Origin: Morchella semilibera
Taxonomy: Eukaryota > Ascomycota > Pezizomycetes > Pezizales > Morchellaceae
DNA length: 64,000 nucleotides
Assembly: GCA_009192285.1 (NCBI GenBank)
Contig: WBVU01000003.1
Span: 4,867,973-4,931,972, forward strand
Direction of reading: 5' to 3'
How positions within the stretch are numbered: position 1 is the first letter of the stretch; every line of letters begins with the position of its first letter. The translations under genes were made by a program, and so were the position numbers. The notes under the pieces are model-generated. The model saw only the letters and a program-made list of their open reading frames with translations, made no database searches and had not been told where the DNA came from. Shown here in pieces: positions 37,015-49,364 of this stretch.

Positions 37015-39190
37015 CTACGCCATCTCGGTGTAGTTCGCCGGGAACTGTCCCTTACGCCCATTCAGCTCTCCCTCCCACCAATCTACCCTCACAGTTAGCT
37101 ACTAAATCCAAACAAAGTAATAGAAAATTAAAAAAAAAACCCACCATCAACACTCCCCGTCTTCCTAACCACCAATATCTTATCCCCTTCCCTAAAACTC
37201 AGGTCCCCGGCGTCCTGCCCCTCAAAATCATACAACGCACGCACCCACGTCTGCCCCAATCCAGGCTTCTTCTTCGGCGGTGGTGGTGGCGGCGGCTTCT
37301 TTTTCCCCGCAATGCTACTCAGATCGCTCGCAGTACTCTTATAGCTCGCAGCACTCTTATAGCTCGCCACGCTTGCCATACTCGCGCCCGTCGGTTGCCT
37401 CGATATCGGTGGCTTCGGCGCCCCGCCATTCCCAGCAACCTTCTCAGCCCTCGCGAGGCTGTTCTGGCCCGCACGGATCGCAGCCAGTCGCTCCTGGACG
37501 CTGCTACCGGCGCCGCCGATGCCACCCTGGAACTCGCCGGCAGAGTCGCTCTTGCGCCGCGCCATCTCGGCGGGGGACTTGGGCGAGAGATAGGAGTTTG
37601 ATGGGGGATCTATGGCATGGCGCTGGGCGGCCGCGGCGAGGGGGTTGTTGCTACCATAGGAGCGACTCTTGACAATGCCCTTGTGGGTGTCGCTGCGCGG
37701 GGGATTGGCTGTGCCGGGGCGTGGGCCCGGGAGTGGCGGAGGTGGGGACTCGTCACGCGAGTGAGCGGAGAAGTTGGAGTTGGAGGTCTTGGAGCGTATG
37801 ATTGGTCTAATGCTTGCGGGTGGGGGTGGAGGATCGCCGCGGCTGGATTTGGATGAGATGCGGGTGGTGATGGGGGGACGTTCGTGGTAACTGGGGGGGG
37901 CGCCGCCGGCAGGGGGGTTAGACGGCGGTGGGGGTGGAGGCGGCTTGCTGGAGCGGCCGAGGCGCGGGATAATGCTCTTTTCGGGGACAATAACGTTCAT
38001 GGGTTGGGTGACGGCTTTGCCGCGAGCGATGAAGGTGATCTCGGATTCGAGGTGCTCTCGGATAGGCATGAATTGAGACTCCCACTCGGAGATGACGGTA
38101 GCGCCGTCGGGGTCGGTGTAGCCGTAGTCATTGGCGTACTCGTAGATGGCGCTGTAGGTGTTTTGGAGGAGAGTGTGCTGGGTGATGACGATGAACTCGA
38201 CGATGCATGGGACGAATTCGAGGATCTTTGCTAGAAGGGGAGGCACGAAGGATTTGATGTGCTCGTCGGCATTTTCGTAGGCCTGAGAGTTATTATATGT
38301 TAGTTTTCTATAGCTACTAGGTAGCCATGGTGGCGGTGGTGGTTTTGCATACAATCTTGGACCGCTCGGCGTCCATCTCTGCTTTTGATTGGACCGAATA
38401 CTCCCTATTAAAATGTATTAGCAAAAGTGACCCGATCCACCCAAGCACGCGACAGTGGTTCTCTCACCTGTCCGACTTGTTCTTCTTTGCGCGCGAATTT
38501 TCAACTTGCTTGTGGAAGCGCTCATAGTCCAGCTTCTTGTTTTCCCTCTTCTCAATTGCCTTCTTTACCGGTTTCAACGATGCCTATATCATGCACACAC
38601 ACATATCTCTATCAGCCAACCTAATCCAACCCTAACAAAGCTCCCAATGCCCCAACATACCTTGGCTTCGTTCAATCTCTCGACAAGCAACCGATCCACC
38701 TTCTCAATCTCATCCAGCATATCCGCCTTCAGATCATTCTGCGCGGCATGCAGCGTCGCAACACGGCGCAACGTGTCCGTCGGCGTCTCGAGCACCTCCA
38801 CCTTTGAGTCCCCGGGCATGGGGATCGTCTTGTAGACATCATGGAAGGAATCCGAGAGGGTAACCTGGTTGACGAGGATAGACGACCACGCATCCCGCCA
38901 GGCCTTTGAGTGTTCTAGAAGCTGCAGGTAGGTACATGTAGGTGTTAGCCGTGGGGGAATTCCGCGGAGGAAGTTGAGATAAGGCGGGGAGTGTGTGTTT
39001 GGGGGGGGGGGAGTAACCTTCGTCAAAAGCAACTCGGCGTCGTGGACCTCTTTGATGATCATTGCTACGCTGGCCTGTGAAGTTTTCGTCAGCAATTCGC
39101 AGCTTAATTCCAGTGGGTTACGATGGGCAATACATCGTCGGCAGACCGTTTGCCCATACGCCCGATCTGGCGGTGGATGGTCGTTGTCAT
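37015..39190 (-). CDS. BAR-SH3 adaptor protein (Rvs167/Hob1 type)
   Basis: Seven exons: 39134-39190, 39018-39074, 38661-38921, 38468-38583, 38353-38404, 37145-38282 and 37015-37082, all in frame, giving 582 residues. The N-terminal 250 or so residues form a helical BAR domain: MTTTIHRQIGRMGKRSADD, VHDAELLLTKLLEHSKAWRD, KKLDYERFHKQVENSRAKKN and the AYENADEHIKSFVPPLL helix. A long disordered linker with several proline stretches follows. The SH3 domain starts VRALYDFEGQDAGDLSFREG and is completed only by the last exon, WWEGELNGRKGQFPANYTEM. This family bends membranes and links them to actin at endocytic sites. The 1.1-kb sixth exon carries the linker. The final 21 residues in a 68-nt exon are essential to the SH3 fold and easy to miss. 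Confidence 0.92.
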
Positions 39191-40398
39191 TATGGCTGTT
39201 TCTGGTGCTGAAGTTTCGGGGGATTGATCGGCATATGAATCTGCCCGTGGACGTTCTGCTTAATTGTTATGTTTTTGCGTGATGTAGGTATATATATATT
39301 CGTGAAGTTGGGGGGGGGGCGATGGTAGATGGTAGTAGCTACTGTCTACATATACATTCCCACTGGCGTGAGGATTGAGTGAGTTGTGGTTTTGGTTGTG
39401 TGTGTGAGGGGGAGGGAACAGTGGGTAGAAGAAGTCTAAAAAAACCACCCTGGTCTTGCTTGTGCATGCATGCAAGCAAAAGGAAGGAGGGAGGGAGGGA
39501 GGTCTCAGCCTCGTCGTCCTGCTTCAGAAAACGTCTGAGCTGGTGCGACCATCTCGACTTTGGGGTGTGGTAGGGGCATCGGTAGAAAGCTGCCGGAGAG
39601 GGGAGGGGGGTGGGATGTGTGGGGGAATTAATTTTGGGATGTCTCTTACCGGGGTTTTTATTAGATTCTGGCATTATTACATGTATGCTCTACTTGGATT
39701 CTACTATATACACACGTGCATGTATGCTCTATTCTGCTTTGGTAGGATAAGGGGGAGGGGGTTTGCCAATTGGGATTGTCTACGGGAGAGCACAGGTCGT
39801 GTCGAGTAAATACATGTACTCGGTCATTAACAAGTACATGCCCAGAGAGAGATGGCTACTACATGTAGTTAAATTGAGCCTCAGATCATGTGTGAATCTG
39901 CAATCTACGGTACATATTTACTTCTTCATGTATGAATCTTCTCTCCATGTCAAGCAAATGCGGAAAAGAAGCAGAAGCAGAAGCAGAAGCAGAAGAAGAA
40001 GAAGAAGAAGCTCACCTTCAAGGGAAGGAGACTCCTGCCCGTTGCAGTATCGTGGCATCAAAAAGCTCTCTTCTCCCTCCAGGATCTATGTCCTGACTAG
40101 TCTCTAAAAAGCTTAGTCAACATTGATCGCCAGATGTGAGTGAGGATGACTCAGCCAAGAAAAGGAAATCTTGGCATTTGAACCTCTCGGAATCTCTGCG
40201 TCATTCAATTTGTGGAAGCCTGACAAGATCTACAGCTTGGGCCCCCAACATCACCATCATCACCACGACCAATATCAGAAGGGCAACAACAACAACAACA
40301 CTGATAACCAAAGAGCAGAGAACACCATCTTCGAGTTATAATAGTCTAAATCCTAGTGACTAGAAAAAAAACCACATACGGAAGTTCGCAAACCAATA
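39191..40398. other. intergenic region between divergent genes
   Basis: 1.2 kb acting as promoter for both neighbours. Contains a GGGA run near 39486-39500, a GCAGAA/GAAGAA microsatellite at about 39966-40010, an ACAACA run near 40284-40300 and TACATGTA at 39679, 39811 and 39860. Confidence 0.5.
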
Positions 40399-42318
40399 AT
40401 GGCTAAAGAAGAAGAGGATATCCTCAAGCGTCCCGTCTACGGTTTGCATCCATCTATCCCTAAGATCCATTTCATATCTAACAATAAATTAGTATACGAT
40501 ATCCCTCCCGACCTCCTCGAGTCCCTCACACTCCGCACCGACCATCCCACCACCCCCGACGAAACTCAGCCCTCTTCTACCACTATAACCACGGTGCCGC
40601 AAGACCCTGACATTTCCTCAACCTCCTGTGCTCTCTGTAAAATCACCAACAAGACCGTTTGCCGACCAGCGTGCCCACGTCCGCTCCGACCTCCACCACT
40701 TCAACCTCAAACGCAAGCTCCGTGGCCAACCCCCCGTTGCTGAAGCTGAGTTCGACGACCTCCTCGAGGGTCTCAACGAGAGCATCTCCGGCTCTGACAG
40801 TAGCTCTCCCTCTGATGATGAGGATGAAAACAGTGGCCCCACCGATCAGCTCTCCGCCCTCCTTAAGCGCAACGCCATCCTCTCTCACCCCAATGACGAG
40901 CCTGCCACTGCCGCCACCGTTACCGGCTGGAAGCAGGGCGCTGGAAAGGCACCAATAATATGGTTCAACTCGCCGCTGCTACCTGCGGAATCCTCGCTCG
41001 GGGTTTACCGCGCGATCTTCACCACCGCCGAGCAGTCAGAGGCTTCATGGCTCTCTGCGCTGCGCTCAAAGCAGCTCTCTGCGCAGCCAAAGGGCCGCGA
41101 GCCACACATCTTCATGTGCATGATCGGTGGCGGCCACTTTGCAGCTATGGTCGTCTCCCTTGCACCTAAGGTTTCTAAAGTCGGCGGCGGTGAGCGTTCC
41201 GCAGCGATCATAGCGCACAAGACGTTCCACCGCTACACGACGCGGCGGAAGCAGGGAGGCGCGCAGTCCGCGAGTGATGCGGCGAAGGGCGCGGCGCACT
41301 CGGCGGGTAGCTCGTTGCGACGTTACAACGAGGTCGCGCTGACGGCAGAGATTAGGGAGCTGCTGAGTGGGTGGAAGGAGTGGCTAGATAGCGCAGAGCT
41401 GCTCTATGTACGCGCAGTGGGCAATTCGAACCGCCGTACGCTGTTCGGGGAGGGCGCGCCGCTGAAGAGCAACGACCCACGAGTCCGCGGCTTCCCATTC
41501 AGTACCCGCCGCGCAACCCAGTCCGAGCTTATGCGGTGCTTCGTCGAACTGACGCGTAGTAAGCTCTCAACACTGACCACCGCCTCCCTCGCCACTCTCT
41601 CATCCACCACCACCTCTCCTCCCGCCAGCACCTCCAAACCCAAGCCCGCCCCACCAAAACTCACCCCGCCGAAGAAACCGCACAAATGCACAGCACACAA
41701 CTCACTGCGCTGATTCGGCGCTCAAAGGCCCCCGCGCTGCTCACCTATCTCAGCACACACTCCCTCCCCACCACCTTCACCTTCACGCCACCGAACCACC
41801 ACACACCGACACTTCTCCACTTCGCTGCCGCCTCATCATCCCCTGCCGTCGTCTCCGCCCTCCTACTCAAGGCTCGTGCCGACCCCACGCTCACAACGCC
41901 CACGCAACCGCACCCGGCCTTTGTCCTCTGCGGCGACCGCGCCACGCGTGATGCATTCCGTGTCGCGCGGCATGAGCTCGGGGACAGCGCGTGGGACTGG
42001 GAGGCAGCAGGAGTGCCAGCTGCGCTGACACGCGCGGAGGCCGAGGAGCGGGAACGGCGGGAGAAGGGAGATGGGGAGAAGGGGGAGAAGGAGAGGAGGG
42101 AGAGAGAGGTGAGAAGATTGAAGGAGGAGGAAGCGAAGGCTGCTGCGGAGAGTAGGAAGCTGCCGGGGAGGGGGGGGAGAAATCTTGGGGGCGTGCAGAT
42201 GGCAATGGGGAAGAGGGAGGAGGAGGAGAGGGGGCTGGGGGCCGACGCAAGGATGAAGTTGGAGAGGGAGAGGAGGGCGAGGGCCGCCGAGGAGAGGATT
42301 AAGCGGATGACAAGATAG
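40399..42318 (+). CDS. VMS1: Vms1/ANKZF1-type tRNA hydrolase of ribosome quality control
   Basis: Releases peptides from stalled 60S ribosomes by acting on peptidyl-tRNA, and recruits Cdc48. Visible in order: N-terminal RPVYGLHPSIPKIHF; a C2H2-type finger SCALC...QRAHVRSDLHHFNLKRKLRG; the VLRF1 catalytic domain with HIFMCMIGGGHFAAMVV, HKTFHRYTTRRKQGGAQSAS (holding the conserved glutamine) and HSAGSSLRRYNE; an ankyrin segment (TPTLLHFAAASSS); and a C-terminal Arg/Glu helix ARMKLERERRARAAEERIKR, the Cdc48/p97-binding VIM. The frame shifts twice. Inside the finger, one extra base near 40657 breaks it; removing it gives the usual 12-residue C-to-H spacing. Near 41559 a donor GTAAGC with a CTGAC branch site and an AAG acceptor at 41644 or 41674 restores the third frame, so an intron is likely there. 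Predicted length 600-610 residues. Confidence 0.87.
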
Positions 42319-43504
42319 AGGGGTGTCTTCTACTTTTGTTCTTCTTCTTTCTCTTTTCGGTTGCGGGCCCTTACCTACACTTTTACCCCCTTTAGTCCTT
42401 TTTTTTTATATGTAGAATAGAGCGAGTGACATTTTGTGATTGGGACTGATCATATATAGCGTGAATTATATAGGCCTCCTCCCCCATCACTACGTTTAAA
42501 GCACTCTAAAAGGCCCATAAGTCTTGAACCATCCCTACTGCTGCTGCGCTCTATACTTTGATTTCCCCCCTTTCCGGGTATCAATGCAATACCAATAACG
42601 TAAGCATATCGACGGCCTAAACATTCAGAACAACCTTAATTACTTCAGGCGGGCAACCGCATTGCGAGTGCAAAAGCCGATAGTGTTACAAGACCTTACT
42701 ACAACTCGGGTTTGACGTGGGGCTGAAAGGGCTCTGCTATCGGCTCCGACAGCCAGGCCCGTAGTGTCCCCGGTTGGTAATAAAAAAGAACTGTCCCTAG
42801 TCTAGAATAAATATGCCATGGAACAGCCCGCCAGAAAGACACTATCTCAAACACGCTTCTGAGAAACCAGGAGGGGAAAAAGGCCAATTGCCGCTCTGGA
42901 GCTGGCTCCGTCTTTGGGTGAGACACCGAGATGTTGCGATCGCTATATATATATGGACCTATATACTAGTGGGGACTTTCCCCCGGGGATATAGTAGTAC
43001 TGCTTTTAGGGGGGGCTGTTTTATTTATTACCCCCTCTCTTTTTAAATGTCCACAGGCTGAGGTTAAGTACCTAGTGGGTGGAAGGAATAAGTTACAACA
43101 CGTAGATAGAGCGCAAGTGTGATGATTGCTAACAATACGCGGACATGATGCTATCCATGAGAAAGGGACTAGGGGTCCTCGTTTAGAAGGATGTTATTTA
43201 CGTGCTGTGTTGTGTGTGGCGTCATCATGATCATTACCTTTTGAAAAACCGCAGGAGTCGTGGCGAGTTGATGGAAGGGAATTATATGCAGATCTATATA
43301 GGCTGTCCATCTCCTCCCTGAGCATCTACCGAGTGACCATCCATGAATCTGCGACTGCGGCTCCTGCAACCATCTAACCGCAAACATATACGCATCAAGG
43401 CATCAGCCGTGCTTGGCGCTTCGTTGGTTTCAGGATCGTCTCTTCGGGGGAGGGGGGGGGGATAGGGTTTGGTAAAGGTGTAACGTGCAACGTTGGTTGA
43501 TCCT

Positions 43505-43545
<41 letters not shown>

Positions 43546-43698
43546 CCAGCTTGACTCCCTTCTCTTCTCCTCTCCTCACCTCGCTCACACCTCTCGATAT
43601 CTTCCTCACAACCTCCACCACCCCCCTTTTTAACAGCCTTTTTTTCTTTCCTTTTTTCCCGCCCGGCAAATACTCCACTTCCTATATCTCGGCGAACT
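42319..43698. other. gene-free spacer and promoter
   Basis: 1.4 kb. The first part is the 3' flank of the Vms1 gene with a T run (42398-42406). The middle has no coding signal. The last 200 bases hold a CT dinucleotide run (43509-43541) and a pyrimidine-rich leader of the next gene. Confidence 0.5.
43509..43541. repeat. CT dinucleotide microsatellite
   Basis: About 16 uninterrupted CT units about 160 bp upstream of the next start codon, inside its pyrimidine-rich promoter or leader. Confidence 0.85.
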
Positions 43699-45275
43699 AT
43701 GGATAGAGCTCTTGACGACGTTGTGAGAGAGCGCTCGGTGGGTTTTTCTTCTCGTTTGTGGGCGTGTGCTGGCTGCCTAGACTAACGCTCCCCAAAGCGC
43801 GGAAACAATAATGGCGGAAACAATGGCGGAAACGGGACCGGGAATGGGAACCGAAGCCGCCGTAGGACAGATCGAAGGGGCGGCATCAGAAAGGTTTGTC
43901 TTATTTCTTGCACTTTCTCCCCGCTCGGGAAGGGGGGGGGGGGAGATAGAAGGAAATCTAACGCGAGATGTTGTTTGTAGCCACAGGCGTGTTACCACCA
44001 CCTCCTCCTTTGATCTCCTCCAGTTTTTTGCCTCTCATCATGATCCTCCTATCATAAGTCATAAGTCTTAGTACTCCTCTTCCTTCCAGATTCTTTGTGT
44101 TACAAGAATCGCATTATGGGCCAGGAGAGGATTAACGGCAAAAAAAAAACACCTTTTATTTCTACATACACGCAAATTGTCGCAGAAAAAAATGAAAAAA
44201 AAGTTCCAGCCTGGCTAACGTGATCGTCTTGCTTCTTTTTTCTGTTTGGAATTGACAGACCGGAAATCAGAGAGGATACAACGATTCCCTGTTTGAGCTC
44301 CCCGTTTCCCCATAGCTTGATTGGTGGGAGAGTGTGGCTAACGGTTATATAGAGCCTGGGTTCACGATAAATACGAAGGCGATGCTTCCGGCGGAGAAGT
44401 TTTCAGGCGCGGCGGATCTGCCGATGCTCGCTTTCCTTCAGAGACAACCAGGGTGTGAGTTTTTGATATATCCTTGGGTTCCTGACGCAGTATAATAATG
44501 GTGATTTAGTGCCCCTGGATCAGGGAAATTGAGAGTTGAAAACATCCATTACGAACTTGGACGCGATGATCTTATGGTAATGTGCCATTCGGGTTCAAGT
44601 GATTGTCTGCAAGCGATATCTAATATCTTGTAGGAGCTCTTTGAGCGTCAGGGTATTGTCACAAAGCTCGAGCTCCAGTACGACCGTGCCGGCCGCTCAG
44701 AAGGTACAGCATTCGTGACCTACGAGCGCGAGGAAGATGCCAGGCGCGCTGTGGCCGAATTCGACGGCGCAAACGCAAACGGCCAACCAATCCGGCTCAC
44801 CTTTGTCAAGCCCGTCTCAACATCCAAGTCCTTATTCGACCGTATTAAGGCCCCTACTTTGGATGAGCGCTCCAGCTCTGAACCAATGCGCCGCGGCGGA
44901 TCTGGCAGACGAGAGGCGAAATCCTCTCCTGGCCCCGACGTGCGACGTGATCCCACCCGTCGCCCTACACCTCCAGGTATCGACCGCTATGTGCCTCCAG
45001 AAAGGCGACGTGAGCGTGCCAGAGCTGATGAGCCCATAAGGGGGGGTGAGAGGAATCGTGGCGGGCGGGATGGCGGAAGGAACAACAATAATGGCACAAG
45101 GAAGGAGAATACTAGGTCCGGTGCCGGTAATGGAAGAACTAGAAAGACTGTAGAGGAGCTGGATGAGGAGATGAACAATTACTTTGCCGAGGCCGGTGCA
45201 GAAGCTTCGGTCCCTGCGGTCAATACCAACATCTCTGCTCCAGTGGTTGATGAGGACGAGGAGATGATTCTTTGA
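43699..45275 (+). CDS. Yra1/Mlo3/ALYREF-type mRNA export adaptor
   Basis: Six exons: 43699-43737, 43798-43893, 44259-44290, 44353-44454, 44510-44576 and 44634-45275, in frame, 325 residues. The start MDRALDDVVRERS is the conserved UAP56/Sub2-binding N-box of REF proteins. It is followed by a Gly/Asn/Arg-rich stretch, WVHDKYEGDASGG, and one RRM (about residues 94-167): LRVENIHYELGRDDLMELF, VTKLELQYDRAGRSEGTAFV and ARRAVAEFDGANANGQPIRL. The C-terminal part is Arg/Gly-rich and closes with an acidic EELDEEMNNYFAEAG and DEDEEMIL, the C-box position. These adaptors couple transcription to mRNA export in the nucleus. The 32-nt third exon is needed to reach WVHDKYE, and its downstream intron has a CTAAC branch site. 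The second exon uses an AAG acceptor (43797). Confidence 0.9.
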
Positions 45276-48200
45276 GTCTAGAGAAGCTCCCTTTTTCTTT
45301 CCTTATCTCTCAAATTCTTCATGCAGTATCACAGTCTTTCTCTTCTTCTCGTTTTATCCCAATTACTTCAAACCCTTTTAAATTGCTATAAGTACCAATT
45401 TGCCACCTGCCCTAATAAGTCTTGAGAAATGGAAAGGAAAAAACTGGAAAAATTTAAAGTGTAAACTTGGTTTAAATGGCGGTTTCGTCTTCTCTCATTT
45501 TTTTTTGCGTGTGTGTGTTCTGAATGATATTAAGAAATTAAACAGCAAAGGATTTTTCTTTCGCGTAAATATACTTAACATGCTTCAATTGGCTTCCTGT
45601 AGAGGCAGTACCTGATTGGTAGTCTGCTGCTTGGTGTCTCCATTTCCTCATGGCGGAGTTCCTCAGAATAATCAGACAGCGGGGATTGGTCGAAGCTCGC
45701 AAAAAAGCATGGAGCCTTAAAACTCAGTGATTTTGAGCCCATCAGGGTCAAGTTTTGTCTATGACTCGTGGCTAGGCTTTCGGCTGTTTGGAATCTCCGT
45801 GTTAACCAGGCAGTCGAGACAGGAGTAGAGTCGTGGTCTGATTTATGCCGACATGTATGACCCCAAAGTAAGCGAATAAATATTGTTGACAGCCTTATGA
45901 TGCAGCCGTCAGCGGCGAGCAATAAGTACTCTAGTCGCCCGCAAACCATACAGTTCTGCTGTAATAGTAGCGATGATCACTACACAGACTGATGCGGTGA
46001 GTGGATCATATGATATCACTCGCGGAGCTATATTGCCCGGTACGAAGCAAGACATCATTCGTGTCCTGAAGTCTGTCTGGGCCAGATATGTCCTGCCAGT
46101 AATACGGGCTCAAGGGTACAAGGAGGAATATAGGTCTATAAAGTTGCTACTTGTAACGTAGACCTGTAGCTCTCGTATTCATGAAATCCAAGATCTAGCA
46201 CCTAGGTATCCCGATTCTTGGTGTTGGAGTGTAATAAAACTAGGTTTTTAGTAAAGATAAGTAGCACTATTGGAAAGGCTGGTACAGTCTTGCTCGTCCA
46301 ACTGTGCTCTGCTTAATATCAGCTCGAGTTAACCGCGGCAACCGTGGTTCTCAGTGAATTTATAAAATCAGTTGTGGCATGTCACCGCGCTGGAGGTGGG
46401 GCAGTCCCCCCATCTTAATTATGATAATTGTACCAGACCGTCTTTTATTTGCGCTAGGAGAATCCTGGTCTGGGGGTTGGTTTTTGACCCTCATGCCTGC
46501 CCTATTTCAGGCCAATTTATGGATTGAGGGTTGTATTCAACCCAAGCGGCGTATGCTGACCAGTAATCCTATCTTATCCATCGTCATTTTAGTACCGTCT
46601 CGGGTTATAGGACCACTCGTTACTCTGATGGTCCTTCATTGAAGACTGCTCGCTATGTGCGGGGCCCTCCTAGAGTGCCCAAACAAGACATTCTCCCCCA
46701 GATTCCTCTATGTAAGGCCCTCCTCTTTTTTTTTTTTTTTTACTTAGAAACCGGTGTCGGGGGTGGCGAGCTTCTGATCTGAGGCCCGTCTTCGTTGTAG
46801 TGATTTGTCTGACCCAAGAAGCGGCTCCCGAAGCTTCATTGTGAGCCTGCTCATTACAGCCTTGGCCGCTGTGCTGGGCGATGGTGCTGCCGGTGTAAGG
46901 CTTGGAGTATTCTCTAGAGCCTCATGGCAAGGATCGACTAAGCTTAACGGACCGTGGGAAAGGGGAAGGGAGTGGAAGACTGCCAGGACGGCTCAGCGCT
47001 TAATCTTGCTTATCTAGAAGGAAGATCAGCTTTGGGGTTTCATTGGTACCCATCAGTAATACGGGTTGAGAAGTTCGTTGGAGACATAGCCTTGCGCTAT
47101 CTCTTGTTGTAGATGTCTATGTAGTCTCGTTCCCAGCCCATACGGTGGATGTTAGTGGTGGTGGTGGTTGTATAATTTAGGTTCATCACAGTATGGTCTG
47201 GAGCAATAACTTTTCGGAGTTTTTGGCATAGCAACTGGGGATTTTGGAGGGCAACCGGACTTTTTTTGGTGTAGAATCCGGAGTTTTGGGGACTTTTGGC
47301 ATAGAAACCGGACTTTTGGCATAGCAACCAGGCAAGGACTGGTCAAACTTTTTGGGCCATACAACCAAAAAAAATACCGCTGGGGTCTGGGAACGAGACT
47401 AATGTCTATGATAAAAATCTACCAAGTGTGTGCGTATGTGTATGTATGCGTGTGCTGTTTAGTCAAGGCCCTAGAAAGGTTTGTGAGGGGAAACTGTAAT
47501 TAAGGGTAATGTATAAAAAGAAGATTCTCGCTTTCCCTTCTGGTCCGGATGTTGTTTTGGCCCGGGGGTGGGGGGTGGGGGGGCATTGGTGTTTAACGCT
47601 AAGTATCTTTACTGGAGGTGTGCTTGATTTTTACAAAGGGTAGAAGACTCATTAAAAAATCTGATTAGCTTCAGGGACAAACTTTCGGAGTAGGTATGAT
47701 CGAAATACGATTATATATATATATAAGACCCTCGGAGCATCAAAAGGAATATTGCGGGCCGGGATGTGGCCATCTCGAACCTGAATAAGAAGAAAGAAAA
47801 ATAGTCAAAAGCCTCCAGTTCATTGGTCCCTCGGAAACCTCCCAGAGATCAAAAAGTCCTCCCCAATTATAACACCGCGGAAGTAGACTCCCAAAAACTA
47901 TTGCCGGATAAACCTGAAGAGCTCAAGTGAACTCAAAACATCTAAAAATGGGACCCACTAATTCATAGACCTCTTGTAAGTTTCCCGGAGACCGGAGAGT
48001 CCTGCAGTACAAACCTAGAAAGCCCAGGCGAGGCCTAGGACTACTCCAGGAACTCTCCGTGTGGTATCTCGACCCTGAAAGGGAAAACAGGGGCTGATAG
48101 GTGTGCAGTCTTGATTGATGGAGCCGCTTCGAAGGTTAAGGATAAATACATGTACAGTACGGAAAATGGGGGGTGGGGTCACTATTGTATCACTACGGTA

Positions 48201-49364
48201 AGAGGAATTATACGGTACTGCCACTGGAAATACAGTACTGTAATTAAATGCTGTATAATAGAAATTCTTTGTTTTTGGAAGTGCCAGAGTTGAGGAAATA
48301 CGGTTAGTATATAGCCAGAATAGTATACGTAATTCGGAAAGTGCAGAAGTAATGGCAATACTGAGCCCTACTCACTACGGTAGTGTTCCGGTAAAAGTAC
48401 TGAACATAGATCAATGCTCAAAACTCTTATTACCTAACCCTATTTCCTCATTTTCAAGAAGCATCTCAAATATAAACATCACCAGATATTTCAAGTTAGT
48501 AACTCACCTATATATACCTCACGACTTATCCCCTGATGGTGGGCTTCCCAGAGCTGGGAAATGCTTTAAAAATAAATTTTCATGGTATAGGCTAGGTACT
48601 TTCAATGGGGAAGAGTGTGATCTACTCAATTGGTCAGGCGATGATTATCGTGGTGGTGCCGGTGTACTTTGGCAGTAGGATGATAAGACACTCCTCATAC
48701 AACCTTCGCAGCAGCATGGTGTCTACCCCTACTAGTCCTAATTTGCTGTACCGGAAGACGCTAATTGGCATTCTCTACCCTATATATTTCTCATAAATCG
48801 ATATTGGAAAGAATGTGGTATAGATAAGAATACGATATAGATAAGAATACCGTAGTATAAAGTAGATGAGAATACCGTAGTGTTACTATAGCGATCCCCC
48901 ACCGTTAGTACTGTATATTTCAAACCCTTAGAGCTGCGGATTCAGGCGAGTGATTCGTGGTGACGCCCGCCGCCAAAATCTCGGCCCACAAACTGATAAG
49001 AATACATCCTGGTGCAAGTTATGGGGATGTATGAGAGGTTGGCTAGTAGCGTGGCCATAAAGCCTCTATTGTCTATAACGATAAGAGTCCCCGCACTCTC
49101 GCCGAACAACATGAACAAAATGAGAGTAGATCACAGATCATCACTCGGTGGTGGCCTTAACTTTCGGAGTTAAAAATATAACATCTCTATGGGTTGGAAG
49201 ATCCCATACAAAGGAAAAAAAATTGCTATAAGAAAAAAAAATTGTCTCCATCATGCAAGCATATACCCTAGAAGCTCTTAGCTTTTCGAAGGAAAAGGCT
49301 CAAACGCAAACGAAATATCTTGCAACCTCCCCAACTAGAAATCAACAGGAAAAACGTTTAATAC
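45276..49364. other. 4.1-kb gene-free block
   Basis: No supportable gene. Short frames such as 45973-46161 and 46379-46642 lack domains. Contains poly-T (46723-46741), an imperfect tandem repeat at 47213-47332, G runs near 47563-47583, a TA run (47712-47725), TACATGTA at 48147, and AT-rich sequence with repeated AAGAATACCGTAGT-type pieces at 48820-48885. Confidence 0.5.
47213..47332. repeat. imperfect tandem repeat, 20-30 bp units
   Basis: Units centred on CTTTTGGCATAG and CCGGACTTTTGG recur four to five times with variable spacing. All three reverse frames are partly open through it only because of the repeat. Not a CRISPR array: units have no constant spacer and no fixed repeat length. Confidence 0.75.

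Noticed and set aside
45973-46161. 62-codon frame MITTQTDAVSGSYD...
   Set aside because: Isolated, short, no partner exons or domain; cannot be supported.
47213-47332. Possible CRISPR-like array
   Set aside because: Eukaryotic context, variable unit length, no unique spacers and no cas genes.
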